From Sphaerisporangium fuscum (GTDB taxonomy: Bacteria; Actinomycetota; Actinomycetes; Streptosporangiales; Streptosporangiaceae), in assembly GCF_018531465.1 (NCBI RefSeq), contig NZ_JAHDTF010000001.1, forward strand, positions 62,001 through 126,000: a stretch of 64,000 nucleotides of DNA, given 5' to 3'. The translations under genes and the position numbers were made by a program. The notes under the pieces were generated by a model that was not told where the DNA came from, did not search any database, and worked only from the letters and a program-made list of their open reading frames with translations. Shown piece by piece: positions 1-8,628 of this stretch (its first letter is position 1; each line of letters begins with the position of its first letter).

Positions 1-525
1 GGCGTGCAGGACCGTCTTGACCGTGCAGCCGGCCGCGGCCGCCCAGGTGTCCTTGACGTCGTCGGGAAGGACGACCTTCAGCGCGCCCGGGGTCACGTAG
101 GCGTGCTCGGCGAGGCCGGCCGTGGCGTACGGCCAGCGGTCGGAGCGCTGCCGGAAGCCGTATCCCCGGTCGGAGCAGGCCACCGGGGCGCGCAGCACCG
201 TGCAGCCGTAGCAGTGGCCGCAGACGGACTCCGACCAGCCGATGCGGTCGCCGGCCTTGACGGGACGGCCGAGGGCGTCGAGGGTGCCGGGGCCCACCGC
301 CTGGACCGTGCCCATCATCTCGTGCCCGAGCACCATCGGCAGCATGCCCGGCAGCGACATCGCGCCGCTCCACAGGTGGACGTCGGTGGCGCACAGCGTC
401 GCACAGTCGATCTTGACGAGCGCGGCGCCGGGCTCGCACTCGCCCGGCAGCGGGATCTCCTCGATGGTCAGCGGTTCCCCGTGAGCGCGCAGCACCGCCG
501 CCCGGGTGGAGGTGGGCAGAGACAT
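1..525 (-). CDS. Zinc-dependent alcohol dehydrogenase (MDR family), 3' end cut by window edge
   Basis: The first 175 residues of a medium-chain alcohol dehydrogenase are present. The N-terminal GroES-like fold carries CATDVHLWSG (catalytic-zinc cysteine) and VLGHEMMGTV (zinc-ligand GHE). A second cysteine cluster, CGHCYGC, resembles the structural-zinc lobe, though with fewer cysteines than usual. The Rossmann domain lies beyond the left edge. The ATG has GGAGAA about 6 nt upstream. It is the last visible gene of a run that begins with the hydrolase at 6034 and includes a branched-chain-type ABC transporter, so it probably oxidises an alcohol made from the imported compound. Family assignment is firm; substrate is unknown. 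Confidence 0.85.
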   Translation of the reverse strand, partial: MSLPTSTRAAVLRAHGEPLTIEEIPLPGECEPGAALVKIDCATLCATDVHLWSGAMSLPGMLPMVLGHEMMGTVQAVGPGTLDALGRPVKAGDRIGWSESVCGHCYGCTVLRAPVACSDRGYGFRQRSDRWPYATAGLAEHAYVTPGALKVVLPDDVKDTWAAAAGCTVKTVLHA

Positions 526-544
526 GTGTCGTTTCTCCGATTCG

Positions 545-1417
545 CTATCTGCTGTGGGCCGTGTCCCAGACCTCGCCGCGGCTGCGCCACCACAGCAGCA
601 CCAGCATCACGAGGAAGGGGACGACGCCGCGGTACTCCTGGATCGCGGTCACCGACGAGGCCGCGCCCTCGAGGCAGCCGAGGAGCAGCCCTCCGGCCAG
701 GGTGAGCGGCAGGCTGCGGAAGGCGCCGATCATCGCCACCGCCAGGGCCGTGGAGATGAGGTTCCCGAGGGTCGCGAAGTCCCCGCCCAGGCGCGGCGCC
801 ACCAGGACGATCACCAGGGTCGAGATGGCGCCGATGACCACCCAGACGCCGATGGCGAGGACGGGCGCGGGAATGCCGACCACCTGGGCGGTGGCGGGCC
901 GCTCCGACAGGGCCTGCAGGCGCAGTCCGATGAGCGTCCGGCCGAGCAGCAGGCTCACCCCCACGGTGATCAGCACGGCGAAGCCCAGCGAGACCAGCAC
1001 CGACTGGGGCACGACCACGCTGCCGACGGTGAAGGCGGGGTCGTCGAACGGCGCGGGGAAGCGGTGCGCGCCGGTGGTGTTGCCGCCGAACAGCCGCAGC
1101 CCGATCGAGATGATCGCGACGTAGACGGCCACCGTGACGGCGGCCTTGGTGCGCTCCTCGTGCCCGCTGAACCAGCGGACCAGCGCGGTGCCGAGCAGTC
1201 CGGACATCGCGGCGCCGGCCGCCGCCCCGGCGGGCAGCGCGAGCCATGCGGTCAGGCCGGCGTCCATCAGGGTCACCATCACGAAGGCGCCGATCGCCCC
1301 GCAGGCGGCCATCGTGAAGTTGACGACGGCGACCAGGCGGTAGGTCAGCACGACGCACAGGCCGAGCAGCGCGTACACCCCACCGCTGGTCAGGCCGGCG
1401 ACCACGGAATTGAGCAT
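545..1417 (-). CDS. livH: Branched-chain-type ABC transporter permease (LivH-like)
   Basis: This 290-residue integral membrane protein belongs to the LivH family. It opens with LNSVVAGLTSGGVYALLGLC, the typical first helix of this family, and about eight hydrophobic segments follow. With the LivM-LivG fusion and LivF it would form the inner-membrane channel of a HAAT-type importer. It lies 28 nt downstream of the binding-protein gene and 19 nt upstream of the alcohol dehydrogenase, all on one strand, consistent with a single operon. HAAT importers move amino acids, amides or aromatic acids. The neighbouring homoprotocatechuate-type genes favour an aromatic or acyl substrate, which is inference. 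Confidence 0.9.
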   Translation of the reverse strand: MLNSVVAGLTSGGVYALLGLCVVLTYRLVAVVNFTMAACGAIGAFVMVTLMDAGLTAWLALPAGAAAGAAMSGLLGTALVRWFSGHEERTKAAVTVAVYVAIISIGLRLFGGNTTGAHRFPAPFDDPAFTVGSVVVPQSVLVSLGFAVLITVGVSLLLGRTLIGLRLQALSERPATAQVVGIPAPVLAIGVWVVIGAISTLVIVLVAPRLGGDFATLGNLISTALAVAMIGAFRSLPLTLAGGLLLGCLEGAASSVTAIQEYRGVVPFLVMLVLLWWRSRGEVWDTAHSR

Positions 1418-1445
1418 CGGGCACCTCCGGTTCGTGCGGTGGGGA

Positions 1446-2606
1446 TCACTTCTTGGCCGGGACGATGAAGTCCTCCGGCAGCACCTGCCACTTGCCGTCC
1501 ACGGCCTTGACGAAGCGGCTGCCCTGGATGGGGTTGTGCGCGTTGCCGGGGCCGAAGACCCAGGGGGTGCCCACCAGCGGGTACTTGACGGGCTGCATGT
1601 TCTTGAACGCCTGGGTCACCGACTCGCGGGTGATGTCGCCCTTGATCGTCTTGAGGACCTGGACGAACACGTCGGCGGCCATGACGGCCCCCTGGCTGAA
1701 CGCCGTCTTCTGGACGTTGTGGCCGCCCACGACCTTCGACCAGCGGTCGTTGCCGGGCAGGGTCTCGTCGGTGTACGGCTGCCATTCGGTGCCGGCGTAG
1801 GCCTTCATGCCGGCGGGGATGACCTTGGCGTTGGCGTCGGTGTAGCTGTTGGCGCCGACGATGAAGTCGACGTCCTGCATGCCCTGCGTCTTCGCCTGGG
1901 CGAACCACGGCCCCACCGGGCCGTTGTAGAGCACGGCCTGGCAGCCGGCGCTCTTGGCCTTGACCAGGTACGGCGTGGGGTCGCCGGTGCCGACCGCGGT
2001 GTCCTTGAGCGCGAGGGACTTGCCGGTGATGTCCTGCCACTCCTTGATGGCGCTCTCGATGCCGCCGCCGCTGCCGGGCAGGGTCACGTACTCCAGGCAC
2101 ACCTTGTCGTGCTTGAGCGTCTCGGAGGCGTAGTAGAGCATCGCGGTGAGCAGCTTGAACGGCCCGGGGTTGACCGGGGCGATGTTCGGGCTGGTGAAGC
2201 AGGCGGGGTCGACGCCGACGGCGGGGATGGAGACGATCTCGTTGCTGCTGTAGGTCGCGCGGTTGAGCCCGCAGTCGACCGCGCTGGAGGAGCCGACGAA
2301 CGCCACGACGCCTTCCGACTCGATCAGGTCGAGGGCGGCCTCGGTGGACCGCTGCGGGTTCATCGCGTCGTCCTTGCTGATGAACTCGATCTTGCGGCCG
2401 TTGACGCCGCCGGCCGCGTTGACCTCGTCGAAGACCGCCTTGACCGCCTGCGGCACCTCCGGGGTCTGGAACTGGCCGGTGATGCCGTTGATCGCGCCGA
2501 CCTTGATCGGTCCGTCGGTCCCGCCGCCCGCGTCCGAGCAGCCGGTGGAGGTGGCCAGGACCGCGGCGGCCGCGGCGGCCAGGTACAAGCGGTGTGCGCG
2601 CTTCAT
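1446..2606 (-). CDS. Branched-chain-type ABC transporter substrate-binding lipoprotein (LivK-like)
   Basis: This 386-residue periplasmic-binding-protein-type lipoprotein starts MKRAHRLYLAAAAA and has lipobox-like STGC near residue 23, so it should be lipid-anchored outside the membrane. The mature part begins IKVGAINGITGQFQ and has the two-lobed Peripla_BP_6 layout. The start at 2606 is preferred over in-frame upstream codons because it gives a clean signal peptide and has AAAGGAAAG just upstream. It sits between the fusion gene and livH, an order typical of HAAT operons. Unlike strict leucine binders, it keeps two internal cysteines (VDCGLN, DPACFTS) that may form a disulfide. The ligand cannot be read from sequence. 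Confidence 0.9.
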   Translation of the reverse strand: MKRAHRLYLAAAAAAVLATSTGCSDAGGGTDGPIKVGAINGITGQFQTPEVPQAVKAVFDEVNAAGGVNGRKIEFISKDDAMNPQRSTEAALDLIESEGVVAFVGSSSAVDCGLNRATYSSNEIVSIPAVGVDPACFTSPNIAPVNPGPFKLLTAMLYYASETLKHDKVCLEYVTLPGSGGGIESAIKEWQDITGKSLALKDTAVGTGDPTPYLVKAKSAGCQAVLYNGPVGPWFAQAKTQGMQDVDFIVGANSYTDANAKVIPAGMKAYAGTEWQPYTDETLPGNDRWSKVVGGHNVQKTAFSQGAVMAADVFVQVLKTIKGDITRESVTQAFKNMQPVKYPLVGTPWVFGPGNAHNPIQGSRFVKAVDGKWQVLPEDFIVPAKK

Positions 2607-2643
2607 GGGGACTTTCCTTTGCTGGGGGGTCGGAGAGGGGGGC

Positions 2644-4377
2644 TCAGGCCGCGGGGACTTCGGCCGTGCCGAGGTAGGCGGCCATGACGGCCGGGTCTTC
2701 GAGGACGGCGCGGGTGGGGCCCGAGGCGATGACGTGGCCGAAGTCGAGGACGGTAACCTGGGAGCAGGCGGCCCTGACCAGTTCCATGTCGTGCTCCACC
2801 AGCAGGATCGACACGCCGAAGCGTTCGGGGACCTGGGCGAGCCTTCTGCCGAGCCGCAGCGACTCGGCGGCCGACTGCCCGGCGGCGGGCTCGTCGAGCA
2901 GGGCGACCCGGGGCCTGGCGGCGATGGCGGCGGCCACGTCGAGCAGGCGGCGGGAGCCGACGTCGACGATCGACACCGGGACCTCACCCGGCGGGCAGCC
3001 GAAGAACTCCAGGAGCTCGTCGGCCTCCGCCTTGGCCAGCCGCCGGCCCGCGCCGATCGTCAGGTACTCGTACTGGGTGAGCTCGGGGGCGATCATCGTC
3101 GTCTGGAAGGTGCGGCGCAGCCCGTGCCGGGCCCGGACGGCGGGGGGCAGCGCGCCGATGGAGCGCCCGCCCAGTTCCACGGTGCCTTCGTAGCCGGTGA
3201 CGAAGCCGGTGACCGTCGAGATGAAGGTGGACTTGCCCGCGCCGTTGGGGCCGATGAGCCCGACCACCGCGCCGGCGGGGACGGTGAAATCGACGGCGTC
3301 CAGGGCCACGACCTTGTCGTAACGGACGGTCAGCCCCCGGACGTCCAGGCACGGCTCGGCGGACCCGGCGGGCGGGGTGACCGGTTCCAGAGGGGCCTCC
3401 TGCTCCCCCTCCGGCTGTTCGCGCGCGTCGAGCAGCGTCCGCGCGGCCCGTTCCCGCTTGCGGGCCCGGGTGAAGTCGGTCTGGCTGTACCCGCTGCGCA
3501 GGGCGAAGATCGCGAGGAAGCCGAACAGCATGCCGCCGAGGTCCTGGGGCATCTTCAGCTTGTCCAGGATCGTCGCCATGACGGCGCCCATGACGCCGCC
3601 CATGACGGCGCCCTCGATGTTGTGCGGGCCGATGACGATCGCCATCGCGAACAGCGCCAGCGACTGTCCCATCGCGAAGTTGCCGGACACCACCAGCCCG
3701 AGCTGGCCGGCCATCAGGCCGCCGCCGATGCCCGCGATGAAGGCGCTGATGGCGAAGGCCGCGAGCTTGCTGCGGGCCACGGAGATGCCGTGGGCGGCCG
3801 CTGCCCGTTCTGAGTGGCGCAGCTCGAGCCAGGACATGCCGAGCCGGGTCCGGTTGAGCAGGGCGAGGCCGATCGCCAGGACGGTGAAGACGATGACCGT
3901 CAGGACGAAGTACCTCCCGTTGGTCGCGACCAGTGACGGCCTGACCAGCGTCTTCAGCTCGGTGGTGCCGGGGAACTGGTTGGCGTTGAACACCAGGTCG
4001 GCCGACACCGCGAAGCCGAAGGTGACCACGGCGAGGTTGACCCCGCGGATGCGCAGCGCGGGCAGGCCGATCGCGATCCCGACGGGGACGGCCGCCAGGC
4101 CGCCGAGCAGCAGCCAGAGCAGGAAGCCGCCGGGCGCGTCGGCGAGGTTGAGCCGCAGCACGACCCACGCGCCGATGGCCGCCAGGGACATCTGGCACAG
4201 GGACATCATCCCGGCGCGGCCGACGATCACACCGTAGCTCTGCATGATCACCGCGCTGACCACGGCGGTGATCGCGAGGTAGATCCAGTAGGGCGGCAGC
4301 AGGGCCGGGACGGCGACACAGGCCGCCACGGCGATCCCGAGCCCGATGGCCGTGGAACGCTTGTCGATCGCGTTCAT
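2644..4377 (-). CDS. Fused branched-chain-type ABC permease and ATPase (LivM-LivG)
   Basis: A single 577-residue reading frame joins a LivM-type permease (about residues 1-300, several hydrophobic helices) to a LivG-type ATPase (about 335-577). The ATPase has Walker A GPNGAGKST, Walker B VALLDEPAAG and H-loop LLVEHDMEL. The linker is rich in Arg and Glu. The signature region reads DVGSRRLLDVAAAIA where LSGGQ would be expected, so it is degenerate but in the right place. LivM-LivG fusions are known in actinobacteria and proteobacteria. The start overlaps the stop of livF by ATGA, indicating translational coupling. No frameshift or stop interrupts the joint, so I take the fusion as real. Confidence 0.9.
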   Translation of the reverse strand: MNAIDKRSTAIGLGIAVAACVAVPALLPPYWIYLAITAVVSAVIMQSYGVIVGRAGMMSLCQMSLAAIGAWVVLRLNLADAPGGFLLWLLLGGLAAVPVGIAIGLPALRIRGVNLAVVTFGFAVSADLVFNANQFPGTTELKTLVRPSLVATNGRYFVLTVIVFTVLAIGLALLNRTRLGMSWLELRHSERAAAAHGISVARSKLAAFAISAFIAGIGGGLMAGQLGLVVSGNFAMGQSLALFAMAIVIGPHNIEGAVMGGVMGAVMATILDKLKMPQDLGGMLFGFLAIFALRSGYSQTDFTRARKRERAARTLLDAREQPEGEQEAPLEPVTPPAGSAEPCLDVRGLTVRYDKVVALDAVDFTVPAGAVVGLIGPNGAGKSTFISTVTGFVTGYEGTVELGGRSIGALPPAVRARHGLRRTFQTTMIAPELTQYEYLTIGAGRRLAKAEADELLEFFGCPPGEVPVSIVDVGSRRLLDVAAAIAARPRVALLDEPAAGQSAAESLRLGRRLAQVPERFGVSILLVEHDMELVRAACSQVTVLDFGHVIASGPTRAVLEDPAVMAAYLGTAEVPAA

Positions 4378-5096
4378 CGTGTCTCGCTCTCCGTCGGTGC
4401 CTGGCCGAAGTAGGCCTCATGGAGCAGTCCGCTGTCCCCGCGCAGTTCGGAACAGGGGCCGTCGAAGACGACGCGTCCCTTCCGCAGGACGTACGCGTTG
4501 GTCCCCACCTCGAGGGCGAGGTTGGCGAACTGCTCGATGAGCAGGACCGCGATCCCCAGCCCCACCAGGTCCGCCACCGCGCGCATCAGGCGCTGCACCA
4601 CCACCGGCGCCAGGCCCAGCGACATCTCGTCGATCAGCACGACCTTGGGGTCGGTCACCAGCGCCCGGCCCACGACGAGCATCTGCTGCTCGCCGCCGGA
4701 CAGGTGCCCCGCCTGCAGGCCGCGGCGCTTGTCCAGCTCGGGGAACAGCCGGAAGACCGTCGCGGGGTCGCCCTTGCCCGCCCGCGCGACCATGAGGTTC
4801 TGCTCGACGGTCAGGGTGCGGAACACGGTGCGGGCCTGTTCGACGTAGCCCAGGCCGGCCCGCGCCCGCCGGTAGGTCGGCAGGCGCTCGACGGCCTGCC
4901 CGCCGAGGCTGATGGTCCCGGCCGTCAGCGGGGCCAGGCCGGCGATGCCGTCCATCAGGGTCGTCTTGCCCGCGCCGTTGGCCCCGAGGACCACGGTGAC
5001 CGCGCCGGGGGCCACCTCGAGCGACACGTCGTGGACGACCGGGACCTCTCCCCGGTTGATGTGGACGCCCGTCAGGCCGAGGACCGCGTTCCCCAT
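4374..5096 (-). CDS. livF: Branched-chain-type ABC transporter ATP-binding protein (LivF-like)
   Basis: This 240-residue cytoplasmic ATPase has Walker A LGANGAGKTT, signature LSGGEQQM, Walker B VVLIDEMSLGLAP and an H-loop-type LLIEQFA, where LivF proteins carry Gln instead of His next to the Glu. The start at 5096 overlaps the stop of the upstream hydrolase (TGATG), and its own stop overlaps the start of the LivM-LivG fusion. A GTG one codon upstream could also initiate. It would pair with the LivG half of the fusion to power uptake. Confidence 0.92.
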   Translation of the reverse strand: MGNAVLGLTGVHINRGEVPVVHDVSLEVAPGAVTVVLGANGAGKTTLMDGIAGLAPLTAGTISLGGQAVERLPTYRRARAGLGYVEQARTVFRTLTVEQNLMVARAGKGDPATVFRLFPELDKRRGLQAGHLSGGEQQMLVVGRALVTDPKVVLIDEMSLGLAPVVVQRLMRAVADLVGLGIAVLLIEQFANLALEVGTNAYVLRKGRVVFDGPCSELRGDSGLLHEAYFGQAPTESETR

Positions 5097-6034
5097 CACG
5101 AGCTCCGCAGTGAGCGGAGGGCGGAGACGACGCGGGCGTGGGCCTCCTTCGCGTCGGTGAGCTCGGCGCACAGCAGGCCGAAGAACGCGTGGATCAGCCC
5201 GTCGAACTGGACCAGTTCGACCTCGACGCCGGCGTCGGCGAGCCGTCGCGCGTACTCCACCCCCTCGTCGCGCAGCACGTCGCACTCGGCCTCCAGCACC
5301 AGCGCGCGGGGCAGGCCCGACAGGTCCGCGGCGCGCAGCGGCAGGAGGTAGGGGTCGTCGAAGTCGCGCTCGTCGCGCGGATAGGTGGTGAAGAACCAGT
5401 CCATGCTCGCCTTGGACAGGAAGTAGCCCTCGGCGTAGTCCGCGTAGGAGGCGCGCCCGTCGTCGGGATGGCCGAGCACGGGGGACACCAGCACCTGCAG
5501 GGCGATCTCGGGCCCGCCGAGGTCGCGCGACTTCAGCGCGCACACGGCGGCGAGGTTGCCGCCCGCGCTCTCGCCGCCCACGGCGATCCGGGCGGGGTCG
5601 GCGGAGAGCTCGGCCGCGTGCTCGTGGACCCACTTCACGGCGGCGAAGCAGTCGTCCGCCGCGGCGGGGTAGGGGTTCTCCGGCGCGAGCCGGTAGTCGA
5701 CGGAGACGACGACGGCCTCCGCTTCCGCGCAGACGGCCCGGCAGGCCACCTCGTTCTCGTCGAGGCAGCCGATCGTCCAGCCGCCGCCGTGGAACCAGAG
5801 GAGGACGGGGAAGGGGCCTTCGCCTTCGGGGGTGTAGACGCGGATGGGGACGTCTCCGGCGGGCCCGGGGAAGACGGTGTCGACGACGCCGCCCACGGTC
5901 TGCAACCGCTCCGGCATCCGCCATGCCCGCCGGAATTCCTCGCGCATCGCCTGCGCGTCGAGCGGCATGGCGGGACCGCTGTCGCCGGCGGGCATCTGGC
6001 CGATGATCTTCTCCGCTTCCGGATGCAGGGGCAT
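5096..6034 (-). CDS. Alpha/beta hydrolase, HSL-type esterase
   Basis: This 312-residue carboxylesterase of the hormone-sensitive-lipase family has the oxyanion motif HGGGW at about residues 82-86, nucleophile motif GGESAGG, and a C-terminal GLIHAFFG holding the catalytic His. There is no signal peptide, so it is cytoplasmic. The start at 6034 is chosen because GGAGGTCACC lies just before the ATG. A longer frame to 6112 has no such site and runs through the putative operator at 6078. It is first in the run that continues with livF, the LivM-LivG fusion, binding protein, livH and alcohol dehydrogenase, so it may hydrolyse an ester or lactone of the imported substrate. Confidence 0.88.
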   Translation of the reverse strand: MPLHPEAEKIIGQMPAGDSGPAMPLDAQAMREEFRRAWRMPERLQTVGGVVDTVFPGPAGDVPIRVYTPEGEGPFPVLLWFHGGGWTIGCLDENEVACRAVCAEAEAVVVSVDYRLAPENPYPAAADDCFAAVKWVHEHAAELSADPARIAVGGESAGGNLAAVCALKSRDLGGPEIALQVLVSPVLGHPDDGRASYADYAEGYFLSKASMDWFFTTYPRDERDFDDPYLLPLRAADLSGLPRALVLEAECDVLRDEGVEYARRLADAGVEVELVQFDGLIHAFFGLLCAELTDAKEAHARVVSALRSLRSS

Positions 6035-6077
6035 CGGTGACCTCCGGTTGCCGAGGTGCCCTTCAGGCCCTCGCAAA

Positions 6078-6087
6078 TCGTATCTGA
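6078..6087. promoter_or_regulatory. Putative GntR operator, site 1 (TCGTATCTGA)
   Basis: This is one of six copies of a TCGTAtaTGA-like decamer between 6078 and 12989. It lies between the divergent esterase-transporter run and the amidohydrolase gene, so it could control both. The flanks (AAA before, TTC after) also resemble the other copies. The regulator is inferred to be the GntR protein at 10417-11112. Confidence 0.55.
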
Positions 6088-6142
6088 TTCCGTGTACGTT
6101 ATGCGTGGCCAACGAGGATGTCTAGAGGCGAAGAGGTTGAGG

Positions 6143-7558
6143 TTGCGCAACGAGACCAGGGACGACGCCCACGACCCCTCCCCGGCGGACATGGTCCTGA
6201 CCGGGGGGCGGATCCACACCATGGACGCCCGCGGCACCGTCGGCGAGGCGATCGCCGTCCGGGCCGGGCGGATCGCCCTGGTCGGGACGGCGGACGAGGT
6301 CGCGCCGCTGATCGGCCACCACACCCGGGTCGTCCACCTGCGCGGCGGGGCCGTGCTGCCCGGCATCAACGACTCCCACCTGCACGGCGTGTGGCTCGGC
6401 GCGATGTGGCCGAATCTGCTGATGGACCAGCTGGCGGGCGGGGACCACCACCACGGCGGCCCCCCGGCGCGCCTGGAGACCGGCGCCGACCGGCGCCGCG
6501 CGATCCTGCGGACCGCCGCCCTGCTGTCCTCCCTCGGCATCACCAGCTACACCGAGCCGGGCCTCGGCCCGGGCGAGGACGACGGGCCGAGCGGCTGCTT
6601 CGGCTCGGACGCGCTGCGCGACTACGCCGACCTCGCCGCCGAGGGCCTGCTGACCGCGCGCGTGACCGCGCTCATGCTGTTCGGCGAGCTCGACGGGGCG
6701 AGCTCGCGGGCCGGGCTGGCCGAGGGGTTGCGCTCCTTCACACCGCCCGCCGACGTGCCGGGACGGTTCCGCGTCGCCGGCGTGAAGATCTTCGCCGACG
6801 GCATCCCCCCGATGCGCACCGCCTGGACCGAGGAGCCGTACGACGACGGCACCCACGGTGGCCTCCTCGTCGAGGGAGCCGACGCCGGGGAACGGGAGGC
6901 GGCGCTCGTCGCGATGATCGAGGCGGCGCACGCGGCGGGGCACCAGATCGGCGTGCACGCGACCGGCAGCCGGACCACGCGGGTGGTCGCGGAGGCGCTG
7001 GCCGCCGTACTCGCCCAGCAATCCGGACAAACAACCACAGAGCACGCCGGAAGACATTACGTCATCCACGGTGACCTGCTGCATCCCGGGACCATCGCGA
7101 CGATGGCCGCGGCGGGGATCGGCCTGAACACCCAGGCGGGCATCCCGGTGGCCACCGAGGACATGCTGACCGCCGCCCTCGGACCCGGTGTGCTCCCCCA
7201 TGCCTGGCCGCTGCGCGACGCGCTCGCGGCCGGGGTCCCGCTGTGCCTCAGCTCGGACGCGCCCGTGCTCACCCCCGACTGGCGGGCCGGCGTCGCGGCG
7301 GCGGTGACCCGGCGGGGGCTGGACGGCGGCGTGCGGGGTGAGGCGCAGCGGCTGGCGACGGCCCAGGCCCTGCGGGCGTACACGATCACGCCCGCCTGGC
7401 AGGACGGCGCCGAGACCTGGAAGGGGTCGCTGGAGCCGGGGAAGGTCGCCGACCTGTGCGTCCTCGAGGCCGACCCCCTGGAGATCGAGCCCGAGGCGCT
7501 CCCCCAGGTCCCGGTGCGCCTGACGGTGCTGGGCGGCACCGTCGTCCACGAGGCCTAG
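6143..7558 (+). CDS. Metal-dependent amidohydrolase, YtcJ/NfdA-like
   Basis: About 471 residues of an amidohydrolase-superfamily TIM-barrel enzyme: VLTGGRIHTMDARG at the N-terminus, metal motif DSHLHG, VKIFADGIP on a central strand, HATGSRTT, YVIHGDLLHPG and late Asp motif SSDAPV. The YtcJ-like group hydrolyses N-formyl, N-acyl or related amide bonds. I prefer a TTG start at 6143 because AAGAGG lies 6 nt upstream. ATG at 6191 is a shorter alternative with a weak ribosome site, and a longer frame to 6056 would run through the operator at 6078. It stands alone on this strand. A role in releasing an aromatic acid from an amide is inference. Confidence 0.8.
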   Translation: MRNETRDDAHDPSPADMVLTGGRIHTMDARGTVGEAIAVRAGRIALVGTADEVAPLIGHHTRVVHLRGGAVLPGINDSHLHGVWLGAMWPNLLMDQLAGGDHHHGGPPARLETGADRRRAILRTAALLSSLGITSYTEPGLGPGEDDGPSGCFGSDALRDYADLAAEGLLTARVTALMLFGELDGASSRAGLAEGLRSFTPPADVPGRFRVAGVKIFADGIPPMRTAWTEEPYDDGTHGGLLVEGADAGEREAALVAMIEAAHAAGHQIGVHATGSRTTRVVAEALAAVLAQQSGQTTTEHAGRHYVIHGDLLHPGTIATMAAAGIGLNTQAGIPVATEDMLTAALGPGVLPHAWPLRDALAAGVPLCLSSDAPVLTPDWRAGVAAAVTRRGLDGGVRGEAQRLATAQALRAYTITPAWQDGAETWKGSLEPGKVADLCVLEADPLEIEPEALPQVPVRLTVLGGTVVHEA

Positions 7559-7562
7559 CGGG

Positions 7563-7666
7563 TCAGTCGGTGCCCCACGACGCGCCGGGGCTCACCACGT
7601 CCCTGTCGATCCACAGCTCCGCGACCGCCTCGCGCAGTTCGCCGGCGCCCCGTTCCAGGAGGGTCA
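7563..7666 (-). pseudogene. Frameshifted C-terminal end of the aldo/keto reductase
   Basis: Immediately after the reductase stop, the frame beginning at an overlapping GTG reads VTLLERGAGELREAVAE then LWIDRDVVSPGASW and stops at 7563. This matches the usual C-terminus of this reductase family (NLGA followed by a helix and a D-VVSP tail). It therefore looks like the rest of the upstream gene displaced by one lost base, for example GCCGTG reduced to GCGTG. It could be a sequencing error, a real truncation or, less likely, a small coupled gene. Confidence 0.65.
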
Positions 7667-8536
7667 CGCGCCGAGGTTGTCGTGGAGCTGCTCCAGCCGG
7701 CTGACGCCGAACAGCACGTTCGCGGCGGCGCGGTGGAGCAGGCAGTACGCGACGGCGAGCTGGGCGGGTTTGGCGCCGAACCGCCAGGCGGCCTGCTCCA
7801 CGGCGGGATAGGCCGCCCGGATCCGGTCGCGGATCCCGCCCGGGTCGGCGCCGATCTTGCGTTGCGGGTGCAGCCGGCCCGCCAGGATGCCGCCCTCGAA
7901 CACGTCGGAGGCCTGCAGGCCGAGCCCCTCGTCGAACAGCCTCCCGTAGGGCTCGCCCTCGGGCACCGAGCGCCGCGCCAGGCTGTACTTGAGCTGGGCG
8001 AACGACGGCGGCGTCATGCCCTCGGCCGCGGCGAACCCCCTGGCCAGCCGCAGGTCGTCCGCGGACCAGTTGTTCACCCCCCAGGCCTCGAACCGCCCGG
8101 CGCGCACCAGCTCGGAGGCGTCGGCGACCACGGATCTGACGTCGAGTTCGCCGAAGAAGTCGCCCGCCACCACGAAGTCGGCGCGGTCGGTGCCGATCCG
8201 GTCCAGGGAGACCTCGATCTGCTCGGCGAAGGAGACCTTGGGGTAGTCCCACAGCCAGAGCTTGCCGCACAGCAGGTAGTCCTCCCTGCGCACTCCCGCC
8301 TCACGCACGGCCTTGCCGAAGATCACATCGGTCATCGCGTTCTCGGCGTGCGGGCCGAAGTTGTAGTGGGCCACGTCGAAGAGGTTGACGCCGCGCGCGA
8401 CGGCGGTGCCGATCAGCTCGACGGCCTGGTCCATCTCCATACGGTCCCAGGTGTTCCACGACCCGAGGCCGAAGACGGGGACCTCCGGCCCCGCGGCGCC
8501 GAGCCTGCGTCGGGGCACCTGACCTGTGAACTCCAC
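7664..8536 (-). CDS. Aldo/keto reductase, probably truncated by a frameshift
   Basis: This 290-residue (alpha/beta)8 reductase starts VEFTGQVPRRRLG. It has FGLGSWNTW and NLFDVAHYNF, where the catalytic Asp and Tyr are expected, and LCGKLWLWD at the usual Lys position. The C-terminal GVSRLEQLHDNLGA belongs to the NADP-binding end. GTG at 8536 is chosen because GGAGG lies 5 nt upstream; a longer frame reaches 8593 but would cover the operator at 8583. The closest family feel is the voltage-gated potassium-channel beta-subunit-like/aldose reductases. The protein ends early compared with relatives, and the missing tail is readable in another frame. It is divergent from the methyltransferase-SDR pair. 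Confidence 0.82.
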   Translation of the reverse strand: MEFTGQVPRRRLGAAGPEVPVFGLGSWNTWDRMEMDQAVELIGTAVARGVNLFDVAHYNFGPHAENAMTDVIFGKAVREAGVRREDYLLCGKLWLWDYPKVSFAEQIEVSLDRIGTDRADFVVAGDFFGELDVRSVVADASELVRAGRFEAWGVNNWSADDLRLARGFAAAEGMTPPSFAQLKYSLARRSVPEGEPYGRLFDEGLGLQASDVFEGGILAGRLHPQRKIGADPGGIRDRIRAAYPAVEQAAWRFGAKPAQLAVAYCLLHRAAANVLFGVSRLEQLHDNLGA

Positions 8537-8582
8537 GTGAACCTCCCTGCGCGAGTACGGCCTCTGGCCGCTGGAACGCAAA

Positions 8583-8592
8583 TCGTATATCA
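8583..8592. promoter_or_regulatory. Putative GntR operator, site 2 (TCGTATATCA)
   Basis: A second copy of the TCGTAtaTGA decamer, in the 92-bp gap between the divergent aldo/keto reductase and the methyltransferase-like gene. The flanking CAAA matches site 1. A repressor bound here could block both promoters. Confidence 0.55.
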
Positions 8593-8628
8593 TCTCCCAT
8601 ACTGTTTTGAGTATTCGAAGGAGTCCGT

